NCBI RefSeq assembly: GCF_001761385.1
Contig: NZ_CP017476.1
Location: 434,001 to 498,000 of the forward strand
Length of the DNA stretch: 64,000 bases
Reading direction: 5' to 3'
From: Hydrogenophaga crassostreae
GTDB taxonomy: Bacteria > Pseudomonadota > Gammaproteobacteria > Burkholderiales > Burkholderiaceae_C
Shown: positions 34,170-43,024 of the stretch, piece by piece
Position numbering within the stretch: position 1 is the first letter of the stretch
How the letters are laid out: every line of letters begins with the position of its first letter
Program-made: the position numbers and the translations under genes
Notes under the pieces: generated by a model
What the model was told of the DNA's origin: nothing
Database searches by the model: none
Seen by the model: only the letters and a program-made list of their open reading frames with translations

Positions 34170-34997
34170 ATGTCCCGACCGCCTGTCGTCTTTGTTTCCC
34201 ACGGGTCGCCTACCTTTGCCATCGACCCCGGCGTCGCAGGCCCAGCCCTCACGGCTTTGGGTCAGCGGTTACCGCGCCCGGAAGCGGTGCTGATCGTGTC
34301 GCCCCACTGGATGACCCGCGACCCAAGGGTGAGCACCTCGGCGGCCCCGCCGACCGTGCACGACTTCGGTGGCTTTCCGCAGGCGCTGTACGAACTGAAA
34401 TACCCCGCACCTGGCCACCCGGCACTGGCCGAGCGCGCCATCGAGGTGTTGCGCGCTGCCGGTTGGGCTGCCGAGGCCGATCCGCAACGCGGCCTCGACC
34501 ATGGCGCCTGGGTACCCATGCGTTACCTGTTCCCGCAGGCCGATGTGCCGGTTTTCCAGGTGTCCTTGCCAGCCCGCCTCGACGGCGCCCAGGCCTATGC
34601 GTTCGGTCGGGCGCTGGCGCCGCTGGCCAACGAAGGGGTGCTCATCATGGGTTCGGGCAGCCTCACGCACAACCTGTATGAAGTCCGTTTTGACGCCCCC
34701 GACGCGCAAGGTGAGGCTTATGCACTTGGTTTTGCCACATGGATACGGGAAACGCTGATCAACCACGACCACGAACGTCTGCAGCAGACCATGGCGCTGG
34801 CGCCCGAGGCGCAACGTGCCCACCCCACGCCCGAACACCTCTGGCCGCTGATGGTGGCAGCGGGTGCGGCGGGCGCGGATGCCCCGGTCAGCCGCATTGA
34901 AGGCGGCATGAGCTTTGGCGTACTGTCAATGGATGGGTTTGTGTTTGGCGACCTGTCTGTTTCGATGGCTGCGCCGCTTGCGGCCGAAGCGGCCTGA
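34170..34997 (+). CDS. DODA-type extradiol ring-opening dioxygenase (LigB superfamily)
   Basis: A 275-residue member of the class III extradiol dioxygenase family related to E. coli YgiD and plant 4,5-DOPA dioxygenase. Histidines likely to bind the metal are H11 (VSHGSPT), H46 (VSPHW), H111 (GLDHGAW) and H167 (SLTHNLY). The native substrate in bacteria is not established. The ATG at 34170 matches the family N-terminus; earlier in-frame starts add unrelated residues. Confidence 0.88.
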   Translation: MSRPPVVFVSHGSPTFAIDPGVAGPALTALGQRLPRPEAVLIVSPHWMTRDPRVSTSAAPPTVHDFGGFPQALYELKYPAPGHPALAERAIEVLRAAGWAAEADPQRGLDHGAWVPMRYLFPQADVPVFQVSLPARLDGAQAYAFGRALAPLANEGVLIMGSGSLTHNLYEVRFDAPDAQGEAYALGFATWIRETLINHDHERLQQTMALAPEAQRAHPTPEHLWPLMVAAGAAGADAPVSRIEGGMSFGVLSMDGFVFGDLSVSMAAPLAAEAA

Positions 34998-35021
34998 GCG
35001 CTCGCTGGTGGCAGCTTCGCG

Positions 35022-35492
35022 ATGACACACCCTGTTTTGGGTATCGAGGTGGGTGCCCAATCCACCCTGGCCCGCCTCCAGCGGCCCGACGAAACCCCTT
35101 TGCATTGGGATTTGCCCATTGGCTTGGCCAGTCTTTGGGTGTTGGGCGCGCCATCTTCTGCGCCTTCGCCGCTGGCGATTGAAAATGCCATCCAGGCGGT
35201 GGAAGATCAGATTGGATTGGTGCAACGCCATCTGACCGGGGAAACGGTTCTCGCCCTGGCAGTCGAGAACCTGAGCACGCTTCGGCGCGGCGGTGCCATG
35301 TGGAACACCGAGGGCGGGCCGATCACGCTGGCGAGAGTGGAGCAGGAATACCAATGGTTGGCAGCGCGCGCCATGGGTGCACCGTCGGCGAAGGGCACAG
35401 TTTTTGATGCGGCCTCGGGCGACGCGCTCATCCTGATCTTGCGCGAGTTCATGCACCATCTCGGGGTGAATGAACTGCAAACGTTCGACTGA
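35022..35492 (+). CDS. Hypothetical protein, 156 residues
   Basis: I do not recognise a family. The product is acidic-leaning, lacks a signal peptide or membrane helix, and contains an Ala/Leu-rich middle with the segment RRGGAMWNTEGGPITLARVEQEYQW. Codon use looks like its neighbours, and it begins 24 bp after the dioxygenase gene in the same direction, so it could be co-transcribed. No opposite-strand frame is more convincing. It could belong to the dioxygenase unit; it is separated from the next operon by about 170 bp. Confidence 0.6.
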   Translation: MTHPVLGIEVGAQSTLARLQRPDETPLHWDLPIGLASLWVLGAPSSAPSPLAIENAIQAVEDQIGLVQRHLTGETVLALAVENLSTLRRGGAMWNTEGGPITLARVEQEYQWLAARAMGAPSAKGTVFDAASGDALILILREFMHHLGVNELQTFD

Positions 35493-35503
35493 TCGTCCGG
35501 GAA

Positions 35504-35523
35504 TGACAGGCTTGCGTCTGTCA
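35504..35523. promoter_or_regulatory. inverted repeat upstream of the ABC-eut operon
   Basis: TGACAG-8 nt-CTGTCA forms a perfect 6-bp inverted repeat between the unknown gene and the ABC transporter operon, about 140 bp before the binding-protein start. A TTGACT at about 35541 could be a -35. It may be an operator; there is no regulator gene beside it. Confidence 0.35.
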
Positions 35524-35664
35524 CGAAACCTTCACGCACTTGACTTATTCTGGCCTTTGCCGGATTCTGCAGTGCTGCAGGTTTTGGTGATGGCTGGCAC
35601 GGACCGTGCGAGCTGTTTGTGCATTTCAACGTTTCATCCAACTTCCCCGAAAGCGAGTCTTCCC

Positions 35665-36729
35665 ATGAAGATCAAGTTCACGACCCTTGCCCTGGCCGCC
35701 GCGGCTTTGATGACCAGCGCGGCCCACGCCGACGACAAAACCTTGCGTCTGCTGACATGGAGTGACTATGCGCCGAAAGACGTGATCGAGCAGTTCACCA
35801 AAGAGACCGGCTACACCGTCGAAGTCACCACCTCGAACAACGAAGAGATGATCTCCAAGCTGCGCGCCACCGGCGGCGCTGGCTTTGACCTGGCACAACC
35901 CAGCCAGGACCGCATCGCCGGCCCCCAGGCCGAGTTCCGCATCTACAAGGCCATGGACATGGGCAAGCTCAAGTCCGAGCTGTTCATTCCTTCCATGCTG
36001 AAGTCCACCGAAAAGAACACCACGGTCAAGGGCAAGATCTATGGCGTGCCGCACATCTGGGGTACCGATGGTCTGGCGGTCAACACCAAGTCTTCCAAAG
36101 TTGTGGATTACGCTGACCTGTGTGCACCCGAGAACGCCGGCAAAGTCAGCATGCGTCTGAAGCGCCCAACGCTGATCGCTTTTGCCTTCGCGTCGGGCAA
36201 AGACCCGTTTGCCCTGTACAGCCAACCGAAGGCCTACGGTGCACTGATGGAGGATGTGGGCAAGACGCTAACCGCTTGCAAGGCCAATGTGAAGTTCTAC
36301 TGGGACAGCAAGGACCAGTTGCTGACCGGCATGCGTTCGGGTGAGTTGACCGCCGCCATGATGTGGGACACCGGCACTTGGGGCCTGAGCAAGGAGACGC
36401 CCGAGATCAAATACCTTGCGCCGAAGTCGGGTGCCCTGGGCTGGGTAGACACGTTCGCCATTCCCGCCAAGGGCAAGAACGACGCCGCCGCATACGCATG
36501 GATCAATTTCAACATGCGGCCCGAAATTGCGGCCAAGGTTGCCGGCGCAGTGGGCAACTTCACCGCCAGCAAAGGTGCCGACCAGATGATGGATCCGGTG
36601 CTCAAGAAGCAGTTCGCCGAAAGTTTCCCTGAAGCGGCGCTGGACAACATCAAGTGGTACCCCGCTGTGCCACCGGGCATCGAGGACATCGAAGGCCGTG
36701 TGCTCGATCGCATCAAAGCCTCCAAATAA
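35665..36729 (+). CDS. ABC transporter periplasmic binding protein, polyamine (PotD/PotF) type
   Basis: A 354-residue periplasmic protein with signal peptide (first 22 residues, ending SAAHA) and the PotD-like beginning LRLLTWSDYAPKDVIEQF. It captures substrate for the importer encoded just downstream. The family binds spermidine, putrescine and other small amines; since the operon continues into eutBC, ethanolamine or a related amino alcohol is a plausible ligand. That is inference. The internal ATG at 35665 is required for the signal peptide. Confidence 0.88.
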   Translation: MKIKFTTLALAAAALMTSAAHADDKTLRLLTWSDYAPKDVIEQFTKETGYTVEVTTSNNEEMISKLRATGGAGFDLAQPSQDRIAGPQAEFRIYKAMDMGKLKSELFIPSMLKSTEKNTTVKGKIYGVPHIWGTDGLAVNTKSSKVVDYADLCAPENAGKVSMRLKRPTLIAFAFASGKDPFALYSQPKAYGALMEDVGKTLTACKANVKFYWDSKDQLLTGMRSGELTAAMMWDTGTWGLSKETPEIKYLAPKSGALGWVDTFAIPAKGKNDAAAYAWINFNMRPEIAAKVAGAVGNFTASKGADQMMDPVLKKQFAESFPEAALDNIKWYPAVPPGIEDIEGRVLDRIKASK

Positions 36730-36744
36730 GCCTGTCTAACCGGC

Positions 36745-37863
36745 GTGTCCGACCTGAACGCAGGCAGTCCCGCCGCCGCGTTGGACCTCGAAGTCCTGAC
36801 TGCCCGCAAACGCTACGGTGCGTTTGCGGCGGTCGATGATTTGAGTTTCAACGTGCCGCGGGGCTCGTTTTTTTCCATCCTCGGTCCATCGGGCTGCGGC
36901 AAAACCACACTGCTGCGCATGATCGCGGGGTTCATCGTGCCCGACGCGGGTGACATCCGCATCAAGGGCCAGTCGATGGCGGGCGTGGGCCCCAACAAGC
37001 GCCCGGTCAACATGGTGTTCCAGCACCTGGCGCTGTTCCCCATGATGAGCGTGGGTGAAAACATCGCCTATGGCCTTGAGCGCCGTGGCGTCAAGGGCGC
37101 GGTGGCCAAGGCCCAGGTGATCGACATGCTCAAGCGCGTCGGCTTGCCGGGCAGCGAGGGCAAGCGCATCGATCAGCTTTCAGGCGGCCAGAAACAGCGC
37201 GTGGCGATTGCCCGCTCCCTGGTTCTGGAGCCGGCGCTGTTGCTGCTTGATGAGCCCTTGGGCGCACTCGATCTGAAGCTGCGCGAGCACATGAAAGTGG
37301 AGCTCAAACAGTTGCAGGCCGAGGTGGGCACCACCTTTGTCTACATCACGCACGACCAGTCGGAAGCGCTGGTCATGTCCGATCAGGTGGCGGTGATGAA
37401 CCATGGCCGCTTCGAACAGGTGGGCAGTCCCCAGCAGCTGTATTACCAGCCGAAAACCGCTTTTGTGGCCGGTTTCGTGGGCAACAGCAACCGCTTTGAA
37501 GGCGTGATCGAATCGCGCAACAGCGAGCAGGTAGAACTGCGCACGCCGCAAGGCCTGGCGCTCTGGGCGCAGCGCATGGGTCCGGTGGACGTGGGTCAAA
37601 AGGCCTCTCTGTTCATCCGGCCCGAGGCCATCGAGATTGGGCGCAACGCCAGCGAGTTGCCCGCCGGTGATCCGGCCTGGAGCGCCCAGGTGCAGAGTGT
37701 GCTTTTTGATGGCGGGAACTCCACCGTACAGGTGACCGAATCGCGAACCCAGGCTGCCTTGCAAATCGCTTTGCCGTTAACTGGCCGCCTGGCCGACTTG
37801 CGCGCGGGCGATACGGTGCATTTTGGTTATCAGCCCGCCCAGGCCTGGTGTTTTTCAGCATGA
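36745..37863 (+). CDS. ABC transporter ATP-binding protein, PotA type
   Basis: A 372-residue ATPase starting with GTG. Walker A GPSGCGKTT, Q-loop VFQHLALFPMM, signature LSGGQKQR, Walker B LLLLDEPLGALD and switch His in THDQSEAL are all present, followed by a TOBE-like regulatory domain from about residue 270. It energises uptake with the two permeases downstream. It begins 15 bp after the binding-protein gene, and its stop overlaps the next start (ATGA at 37860). Confidence 0.93.
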   Translation: MSDLNAGSPAAALDLEVLTARKRYGAFAAVDDLSFNVPRGSFFSILGPSGCGKTTLLRMIAGFIVPDAGDIRIKGQSMAGVGPNKRPVNMVFQHLALFPMMSVGENIAYGLERRGVKGAVAKAQVIDMLKRVGLPGSEGKRIDQLSGGQKQRVAIARSLVLEPALLLLDEPLGALDLKLREHMKVELKQLQAEVGTTFVYITHDQSEALVMSDQVAVMNHGRFEQVGSPQQLYYQPKTAFVAGFVGNSNRFEGVIESRNSEQVELRTPQGLALWAQRMGPVDVGQKASLFIRPEAIEIGRNASELPAGDPAWSAQVQSVLFDGGNSTVQVTESRTQAALQIALPLTGRLADLRAGDTVHFGYQPAQAWCFSA

Positions 37864-38726
37864 CCGGTTCGTCTCAACAGCGCTGGATGCTGGGTCTCTT
37901 GCTGGCGCCGGCGTTGCTGTGGCTGTTCGGTCTGGTGATCCTGCCCCACATCGAATTGCTGGTGTTGTCGTTGCAGGGCCGCGTGGGCCCGGGCGAATAC
38001 GCGTTCAGCACCGAGCAGTACCAGACCTTCATCGACGAGCCGCTGTACTGGAACACCTTTGTGCGCACCGCCACCATGTCGGTGCTGGCCACGCTGCTGA
38101 CGTTTCTGCTTGCCTTCCCGGCCGCTTGGTACATCGCCAAGGTGGCGCGCGGGCGCTCCAAAACGGTGCTGCTGGTGCTGTGCCTGCTGCCCTTCTGGGT
38201 CAGTGAAATGGTGCGCACCCTGGGCTGGTTGATCCTGCTGCGCGAAACGGGTGTGATCTCCAGCGTGTTGCAGGCCACCGGGCTGGCCAGCCAACCGGTG
38301 GAGTTGCTGTACCACGACGCCACCATCCTGGTGGGCCTGGTGTATGCGTCGCTGCTGTTCATGGTGATCCCGCTGGTCAACAGCCTGGAGAGCCTGGACG
38401 ACAGCCTGATCGAGGCCGCCTACGACCTCGGCGGCTCCACCGTCAACATCGTGCGCCGCATCGTCATTCCCCACGCCGCCCCAGGTATCGCCGCGGGCTC
38501 CATCGTGGTGTTCATGCTGTGCCTGGGCAACTACCTCACCCCGACCTTGCTGGGCGGCAAAAACTCGCTCTGGTTCACCGAGCAGATCTACACCCAGTTC
38601 ATCACCCGCTTCAACTGGAACCAGGGTGCTGCCTTTGGCTTCCTGTTGCTGTTCCTGTCCACGGCGCTGGTCTGGGCGGGTTTAAAAATCACCGGCCAGC
38701 GCTTTGGCGCCGTGATGAACCGATGA
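37860..38726 (+). CDS. ABC transporter permease, PotB type
   Basis: A 288-residue inner-membrane permease with about six helices and the cytoplasmic EAA loop EAAYDLGGSTVNIVRRIVIP that contacts the ATPase. The ATG at 37860 overlaps the ATPase stop. It is followed by a dispersed palindromic repeat before the second permease. Confidence 0.9.
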   Translation: MTGSSQQRWMLGLLLAPALLWLFGLVILPHIELLVLSLQGRVGPGEYAFSTEQYQTFIDEPLYWNTFVRTATMSVLATLLTFLLAFPAAWYIAKVARGRSKTVLLVLCLLPFWVSEMVRTLGWLILLRETGVISSVLQATGLASQPVELLYHDATILVGLVYASLLFMVIPLVNSLESLDDSLIEAAYDLGGSTVNIVRRIVIPHAAPGIAAGSIVVFMLCLGNYLTPTLLGGKNSLWFTEQIYTQFITRFNWNQGAAFGFLLLFLSTALVWAGLKITGQRFGAVMNR

Positions 38727-38804
38727 CCCCCCCCGCCCCGCTGCGCGTGATTCCCCAAGGGGCAACGCCTGCACACCGGCAAAGCCGGTTGTGCGGCGTT
38801 CTGG
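38727..38804 (+). repeat. dispersed palindromic repeat type A, copy 2
   Basis: This copy begins right after the stop of the PotB-type permease gene and fills most of the 118-bp gap before the second permease. It keeps the C-run/G-run hairpin (ttccccaagggg), then accggcaaagccggtt and gcggcgttctgg. It is thus inside a likely operon, so it must be read through. Confidence 0.65.
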
Positions 38805-38844
38805 ACTTGTGCTCTGGCGCGCTGAGCGTTGTGCATTTGGAGAA

Positions 38845-39720
38845 ATGTTCGTGATTCCCAGTTTGCCTCGTCCCTGGGCGCAGCGCGTCGGCCTGAACGG
38901 TTTCATGCTGGGCTTCTTCGTGTTCCTGTTTGTGCCGCTGCTGGTGGTGGCAGCGTTCGCGTTCAACGACGCGGCCTACCCCACGCCACCGTGGAACGGT
39001 TTCACGCTCGACTGGTTCACGGCCAACACCGACGACCGGGTGGGGTTGCTGTTTGACAGCGAGCTGCTGGAAAGCCTGGGCACCAGTGCCTGGGTGGCCT
39101 TGTGGGTCACGTTGCTCTCGGTCGGCGTGGGCACCTGCAATGCCTTTTTGCTGGAGCGATTCGAGTTTCCGGGCAAAAATGCCGTGGCAATGCTGGCCAT
39201 GTTGCCGCTGGTCATTCCTGGGGTGATCCTGGGCATATCCATCCTGGCCTTTGCCAGCCGCATCGCCAACTTCGCCTACGACACCTGGGAGATCGAGCTG
39301 GAGTTCCTGCGACCGGGTTTGCCGCTGGTGATCCTGGGTCAGTTTTGCTACATCGTCACCATCGCCACACTCACCATCTCCGCCAGCCTGCGCCGCTTTG
39401 ACCGCACACTGGAAGAGGCCGCGCTCAACCTGGGCGCCAGCCGCGCCGCGGTGCTGTGGACCATCACGCTGCCGTATTTGCGGCCCAGCATGATTGGTGC
39501 TGGCGCCATGGCATTCCTGATGTCCTTCGAAAACTTCAACACCACGCTGATGCTGGTGGGGTCCGACTCACCGCTCACGGTGTTGATGTACAGCCGCATG
39601 CGCGAGGGCGCCACGCCCGTGCTCAATGCGGTGAGCCTGTTTTTGATGGTGGCGTCTGCTGTGCTGGCCCTGCTGCTGCTCTGGCGCGGTGGTGCAAAGC
39701 CGGCGCCAGAGGGCCACTGA
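38845..39720 (+). CDS. ABC transporter permease, PotC type
   Basis: A 291-residue permease with six hydrophobic helices and the EAA loop EEAALNLGASRAAVLWTITL. The start at 38845 follows ttggaga as ribosome-binding site. It completes the four-gene importer and is followed after 12 bp by eutB. Confidence 0.9.
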   Translation: MFVIPSLPRPWAQRVGLNGFMLGFFVFLFVPLLVVAAFAFNDAAYPTPPWNGFTLDWFTANTDDRVGLLFDSELLESLGTSAWVALWVTLLSVGVGTCNAFLLERFEFPGKNAVAMLAMLPLVIPGVILGISILAFASRIANFAYDTWEIELEFLRPGLPLVILGQFCYIVTIATLTISASLRRFDRTLEEAALNLGASRAAVLWTITLPYLRPSMIGAGAMAFLMSFENFNTTLMLVGSDSPLTVLMYSRMREGATPVLNAVSLFLMVASAVLALLLLWRGGAKPAPEGH

Positions 39721-39732
39721 GAAAGCCACGCC

Positions 39733-41163
39733 GTGGGCTACGCGCACACCATCGGCTCGCGGCGGTACCTGTTTGAGGACCTGCGCACGCTGATGGCGCG
39801 GGCTTCACCCCTGCGTTCGGGCGATCAAATGGCGGGTGTGGCGGCGCTCGACGCCACCGAGCGGGTGGCCGCACAAATGGCCCTGGCCGAAGTGCCGCTG
39901 AGCCGCTTCCTGAGCGAGGCGGTGGTGTCCTACGAGACCGACGAAGTCACCCGCCTCATCATCGACACCCACGAAGCGTCGGCTTTCGCCCCGGTGGGCC
40001 ACCTCACGGTGGGGGACTTTCGCAACTGGTTGCTGAGCGACGCAGCCAATACCGCCGCGCTGAGCGCGCTGTCGCCCGGCCTCACGCCCGAAATGGTGGC
40101 GGCCGTGAGCAAGCTGTGCCGCGTGCAAGACCTGGCGCTGATCGCGCGCAAATGCACTGTGATCACCCGCTTTCGCAACACCCTGGGCTTGCCCGGCCGG
40201 CTGGCCACACGTCTGCAGCCCAACCACCCTACCGACGACCTCAAGGGCATCGCCGCCAGCCTCATCGATGGCCTGCTCATGGGCAGTGGCGACGCGGTGA
40301 TCGGCATCAACCCGGCCAGCGACAACGTGCCGCAGGTGGTGCGTTTGCTGGGCATGCTGGACGAGGTGATCCAGGGCTACGCCATGCCCGCGCAAAGCTG
40401 CGTGCTGACACACGTGACCAACACCTTGCAAGCCATGGAGCGTGGCGCGCCGGTGGACCTGGTGTTCCAGTCCATCGCCGGAACGGAAGCGGCCAACCGC
40501 GGCTTCGGGGTGGACCTGGCCCTGCTGGCGGAGGCCCGTGCAGCGGCGCTGGCACTGCAGCGTGGTGCGGTGTTTGCCGATGGGCAGCGCGGTGAACACG
40601 TCATGTATTTCGAGACCGGGCAGGGCAGTGCGCTGTCGGCCAACGCCCACCACGGCTGCGATCAGCAAACCATCGAAGCGCGCGCCTATGCGGTGGCCCG
40701 GCAATTCAAGCCGCTGCTGGTGAACACGGTGGTCGGGTTCATCGGTCCGGAGTATCTGTTCGATGGCAAGCAGATCCTGCGCGCCGGCCTGGAAGACCAT
40801 TTCTGCGGCAAGCTGCTGGGCCTGCCCATGGGTTGCGATGTTTGTTACACCAACCACGCCGAGGCCGATTCCGATGACATGGACGCCTTGCTCACGCTGC
40901 TGTGCACGGCGGGCGTCAACTTCATCATGGGTGTGCCGGGCGCCGACGACATCATGCTGAATTACCAGAGCACATCGTTTCACGATGCCTTGGCCATGCG
41001 CCAGTTGCTGGGCCTGAATGTTGCACCCGAATTCGAGGCCTGGCAGCAACGCATGGGGCTGACACAGAAACAGGCGACAGCCGATGGCGGCGCCCCCTGG
41101 CGGCTGACTGCGGAGGTGCCAGCGGCCCTTGCGCAACGCATCCAGCGCCTGGGCGCGCCATGA
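39733..41163 (+). CDS. eutB: Ethanolamine ammonia-lyase large subunit
   Basis: EutB with EutC forms the adenosylcobalamin-dependent lyase that cleaves ethanolamine to acetaldehyde and ammonia. The 476-residue product (E. coli 453) starts at a GTG and shows the family text TRFRNTLGLPGRLATRLQPN, DGLLMGSGDAVIGINPASDN, VNTVVGFIGPEYLFDGKQI, LEDHFCGKLLGLPMGCDVCY and VNFIMGVPGADDIMLNYQS. It lies 12 bp after the permease gene and its stop overlaps eutC. Confidence 0.96.
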   Translation: MGYAHTIGSRRYLFEDLRTLMARASPLRSGDQMAGVAALDATERVAAQMALAEVPLSRFLSEAVVSYETDEVTRLIIDTHEASAFAPVGHLTVGDFRNWLLSDAANTAALSALSPGLTPEMVAAVSKLCRVQDLALIARKCTVITRFRNTLGLPGRLATRLQPNHPTDDLKGIAASLIDGLLMGSGDAVIGINPASDNVPQVVRLLGMLDEVIQGYAMPAQSCVLTHVTNTLQAMERGAPVDLVFQSIAGTEAANRGFGVDLALLAEARAAALALQRGAVFADGQRGEHVMYFETGQGSALSANAHHGCDQQTIEARAYAVARQFKPLLVNTVVGFIGPEYLFDGKQILRAGLEDHFCGKLLGLPMGCDVCYTNHAEADSDDMDALLTLLCTAGVNFIMGVPGADDIMLNYQSTSFHDALAMRQLLGLNVAPEFEAWQQRMGLTQKQATADGGAPWRLTAEVPAALAQRIQRLGAP

Positions 41164-41966
41164 CCACCCCCGCCAACTGGAACCAGCTGCGCGCATTCAC
41201 CGATGCGCGCATTGCGCTGGGTCGCGCGGGTGTGAGCCAGCCCACAAGAGCGCACCTGGCCTTTCAACTGGCCCACGCTCAGGCGCGCGATGCCGTGCAC
41301 GGCCAGCTGGATGTGAGCGGCCTGCAGCCAGCTCTTGAGGCATTGGGCCAACGCGCCGTTCACCTGCACAGCGCAGCTCCTGACCGCGCTCACTACCTGC
41401 AACGACCCGATTGGGGCCGCCGCCTGAATGAGGCCTCGCGGGAGAAGCTCTTGGCGCTTCGCCCCGCCGAGGGCGCTGCCCCGTTTGATCTGGCTGTGGT
41501 GGTGGCCGATGGTCTTTCCCCGCTGGCAGTGCAGCGCCATGCGCCTGCCTTGTTGGCCCACCTGCTGCCTTTGTTGCGCGCTGACGGGGCGACCCAGTCT
41601 TGGCATCTGGCCCCTTTGGCGATGGTTGAACAGGCCCGTGTGGCCGTGGGCGACGAAGTGGGCGAATGCCTTGGGGCGCGTTGCGTGTTGGTGCTGATCG
41701 GCGAGCGCCCGGGCTTGAGTTCGCCCGACAGCCTGGGGGGGTATTTCACCTGGGCGCCGCGTGTGGGTCGCAGCGACGCCGAGCGCAACTGCATCTCCAA
41801 CGTTCGCGATGCAGGGCTTGCCCCTGAAAAGGCCGCCCGCAAGCTTCACACACTGTTGTGCGAAGCCCGCCGCCGTGAGTTGTCGGGCATCGCGCTCAAA
41901 GACGAATCAACCGATGGGCTGGATCACGCCAAGGGCATACCGCCCGAGAAGCTTCCACTGCGCTGA
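41160..41966 (+). CDS. eutC: Ethanolamine ammonia-lyase small subunit
   Basis: A 268-residue EutC that completes the cobalamin-binding site of ethanolamine ammonia-lyase. Typical text: TDARIALGRAGVSQPTRAHL near residue 13, FDLAVVVADGLSPLAVQRHA in the middle, and ERNCISNVRDAGL plus CEARRRELSGIALKDE toward the C-terminus. It overlaps eutB by 4 bp. Neither the reactivase EutA nor shell proteins are encoded nearby. Confidence 0.95.
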   Translation: MTTPANWNQLRAFTDARIALGRAGVSQPTRAHLAFQLAHAQARDAVHGQLDVSGLQPALEALGQRAVHLHSAAPDRAHYLQRPDWGRRLNEASREKLLALRPAEGAAPFDLAVVVADGLSPLAVQRHAPALLAHLLPLLRADGATQSWHLAPLAMVEQARVAVGDEVGECLGARCVLVLIGERPGLSSPDSLGGYFTWAPRVGRSDAERNCISNVRDAGLAPEKAARKLHTLLCEARRRELSGIALKDESTDGLDHAKGIPPEKLPLR

Positions 41967-42099
41967 ACCGCCTGCGCGTGTTTTCCGCCGGGCCACGGGC
42001 GCTCACATTTTTTACAAGTGCATTTAAGGTTGGCTTCAAGTTGGGCGGTTGCAATACATCCACCAGCACATGCTGGGCTTTGTCTCAAAAGGATGTGTC

Positions 42100-42351
42100 A
42101 TGAAGAAAATTGTTGTCTCCGCAGCCCTTCTCGCTGTCGCCGGCCTGGCCATGGCCGAACCGGCGTGCAGCGTGCCCAAGGAGAAGTGGATGCCAGAAGC
42201 CTCGTTCAAAAAAATGGTCGAAGAAAAGGGCTACGCGATCAAGAAGTTCAAGGTGAACAAGGGCCAGTGTTACGAGGTCTATGGCAAAAAAGGTGGCAAA
42301 AACGTTGAGCATTGGTTCAACCCTGAAACCGGTGAGCAAGTCACCCAATAA
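42100..42351 (+). CDS. Small secreted PepSY-like protein
   Basis: An 83-residue protein with a signal peptide (19 residues, ending GLAMA) and a short lysine-rich domain resembling a single PepSY unit (ASFKKMVEEKGYAIKKFKVN, then YGKKGGKNVEHWFNPETGE). Two cysteines, C23 and C57, could bridge. PepSY proteins next to b-type cytochromes are common and may tune electron transfer in the periplasm. It lies 16 bp before the cytochrome b gene. Confidence 0.78.
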   Translation: MKKIVVSAALLAVAGLAMAEPACSVPKEKWMPEASFKKMVEEKGYAIKKFKVNKGQCYEVYGKKGGKNVEHWFNPETGEQVTQ

Positions 42352-42367
42352 ACAGATCGCCAACGGC

Positions 42368-42928
42368 ATGAACCGGCTCACCAGATTTGTGGCGCCCGCC
42401 ATGCTCATTGAAAAGCACCGCCCGGTGTGGGACCGGTTCGTCCGCGTCTTTCACTGGACGGTGGTGGGCTGTGTCGTGCTCAACTACTTCGTACTGGAAG
42501 AGGGCGAGTGGCCGCACGAATGGACCGGCTACCTCGCTGCGGCCTTGGTTTCTGCGCGCATCGTCTGGGGCTTCATCGGCTCAAAGCATGCGCGGTTCTC
42601 TGACTTCTTTCCGACGCCATCAAGGTTGCGCCAGCATGTGCAAGCCATGCGCTCGCGGCAACCCGAATACCACTGGGGACACAACCCGGTGGGCGCGCTC
42701 ATGATGTTGCTGCTCATGACGCTGGTTTTGTCGCTTGGGTTGACCGGCTGGATGCAGGGCACCGACGCTTACTTTGGCGAAGACTGGTTGCAGAACCTGC
42801 ACAAATACCTGGCGGAGGCTCTGGTGATCTCGGCGGGCCTGCACGCGGCTGCGGCCATTGTGATGGGTCGGTTGGAACGTACCCGGCTGGTCAAGGCCAT
42901 GATCACGGGCGTGAAAGAGCGCTATTGA
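42368..42928 (+). CDS. Cytochrome b/b6-type (b561) membrane protein
   Basis: A 186-residue integral-membrane di-haem cytochrome of the b561/Ni-Fe-hydrogenase cytochrome b group, with four hydrophobic helices. Candidate haem-ligand histidines lie in VRVFHWTVV, in NLHKYLAEAL and in ISAGLHAAAAI. It probably moves electrons between the quinone pool and a periplasmic partner. The ATG at 42368 is preferred; a GTG at 42332 inside the PepSY-like gene is possible. No hydrogenase genes are nearby. Confidence 0.85.
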   Translation: MNRLTRFVAPAMLIEKHRPVWDRFVRVFHWTVVGCVVLNYFVLEEGEWPHEWTGYLAAALVSARIVWGFIGSKHARFSDFFPTPSRLRQHVQAMRSRQPEYHWGHNPVGALMMLLLMTLVLSLGLTGWMQGTDAYFGEDWLQNLHKYLAEALVISAGLHAAAAIVMGRLERTRLVKAMITGVKERY

Positions 42929-43024
42929 CCGATGGCGCCAGATACCGATGGAGGTTCGCCCAATTTGCGCCTGTTCGGGAAAAGCGCGTGAGGCGGCCTG
43001 GAAGGTTGTGCCAAACTCATTGCC

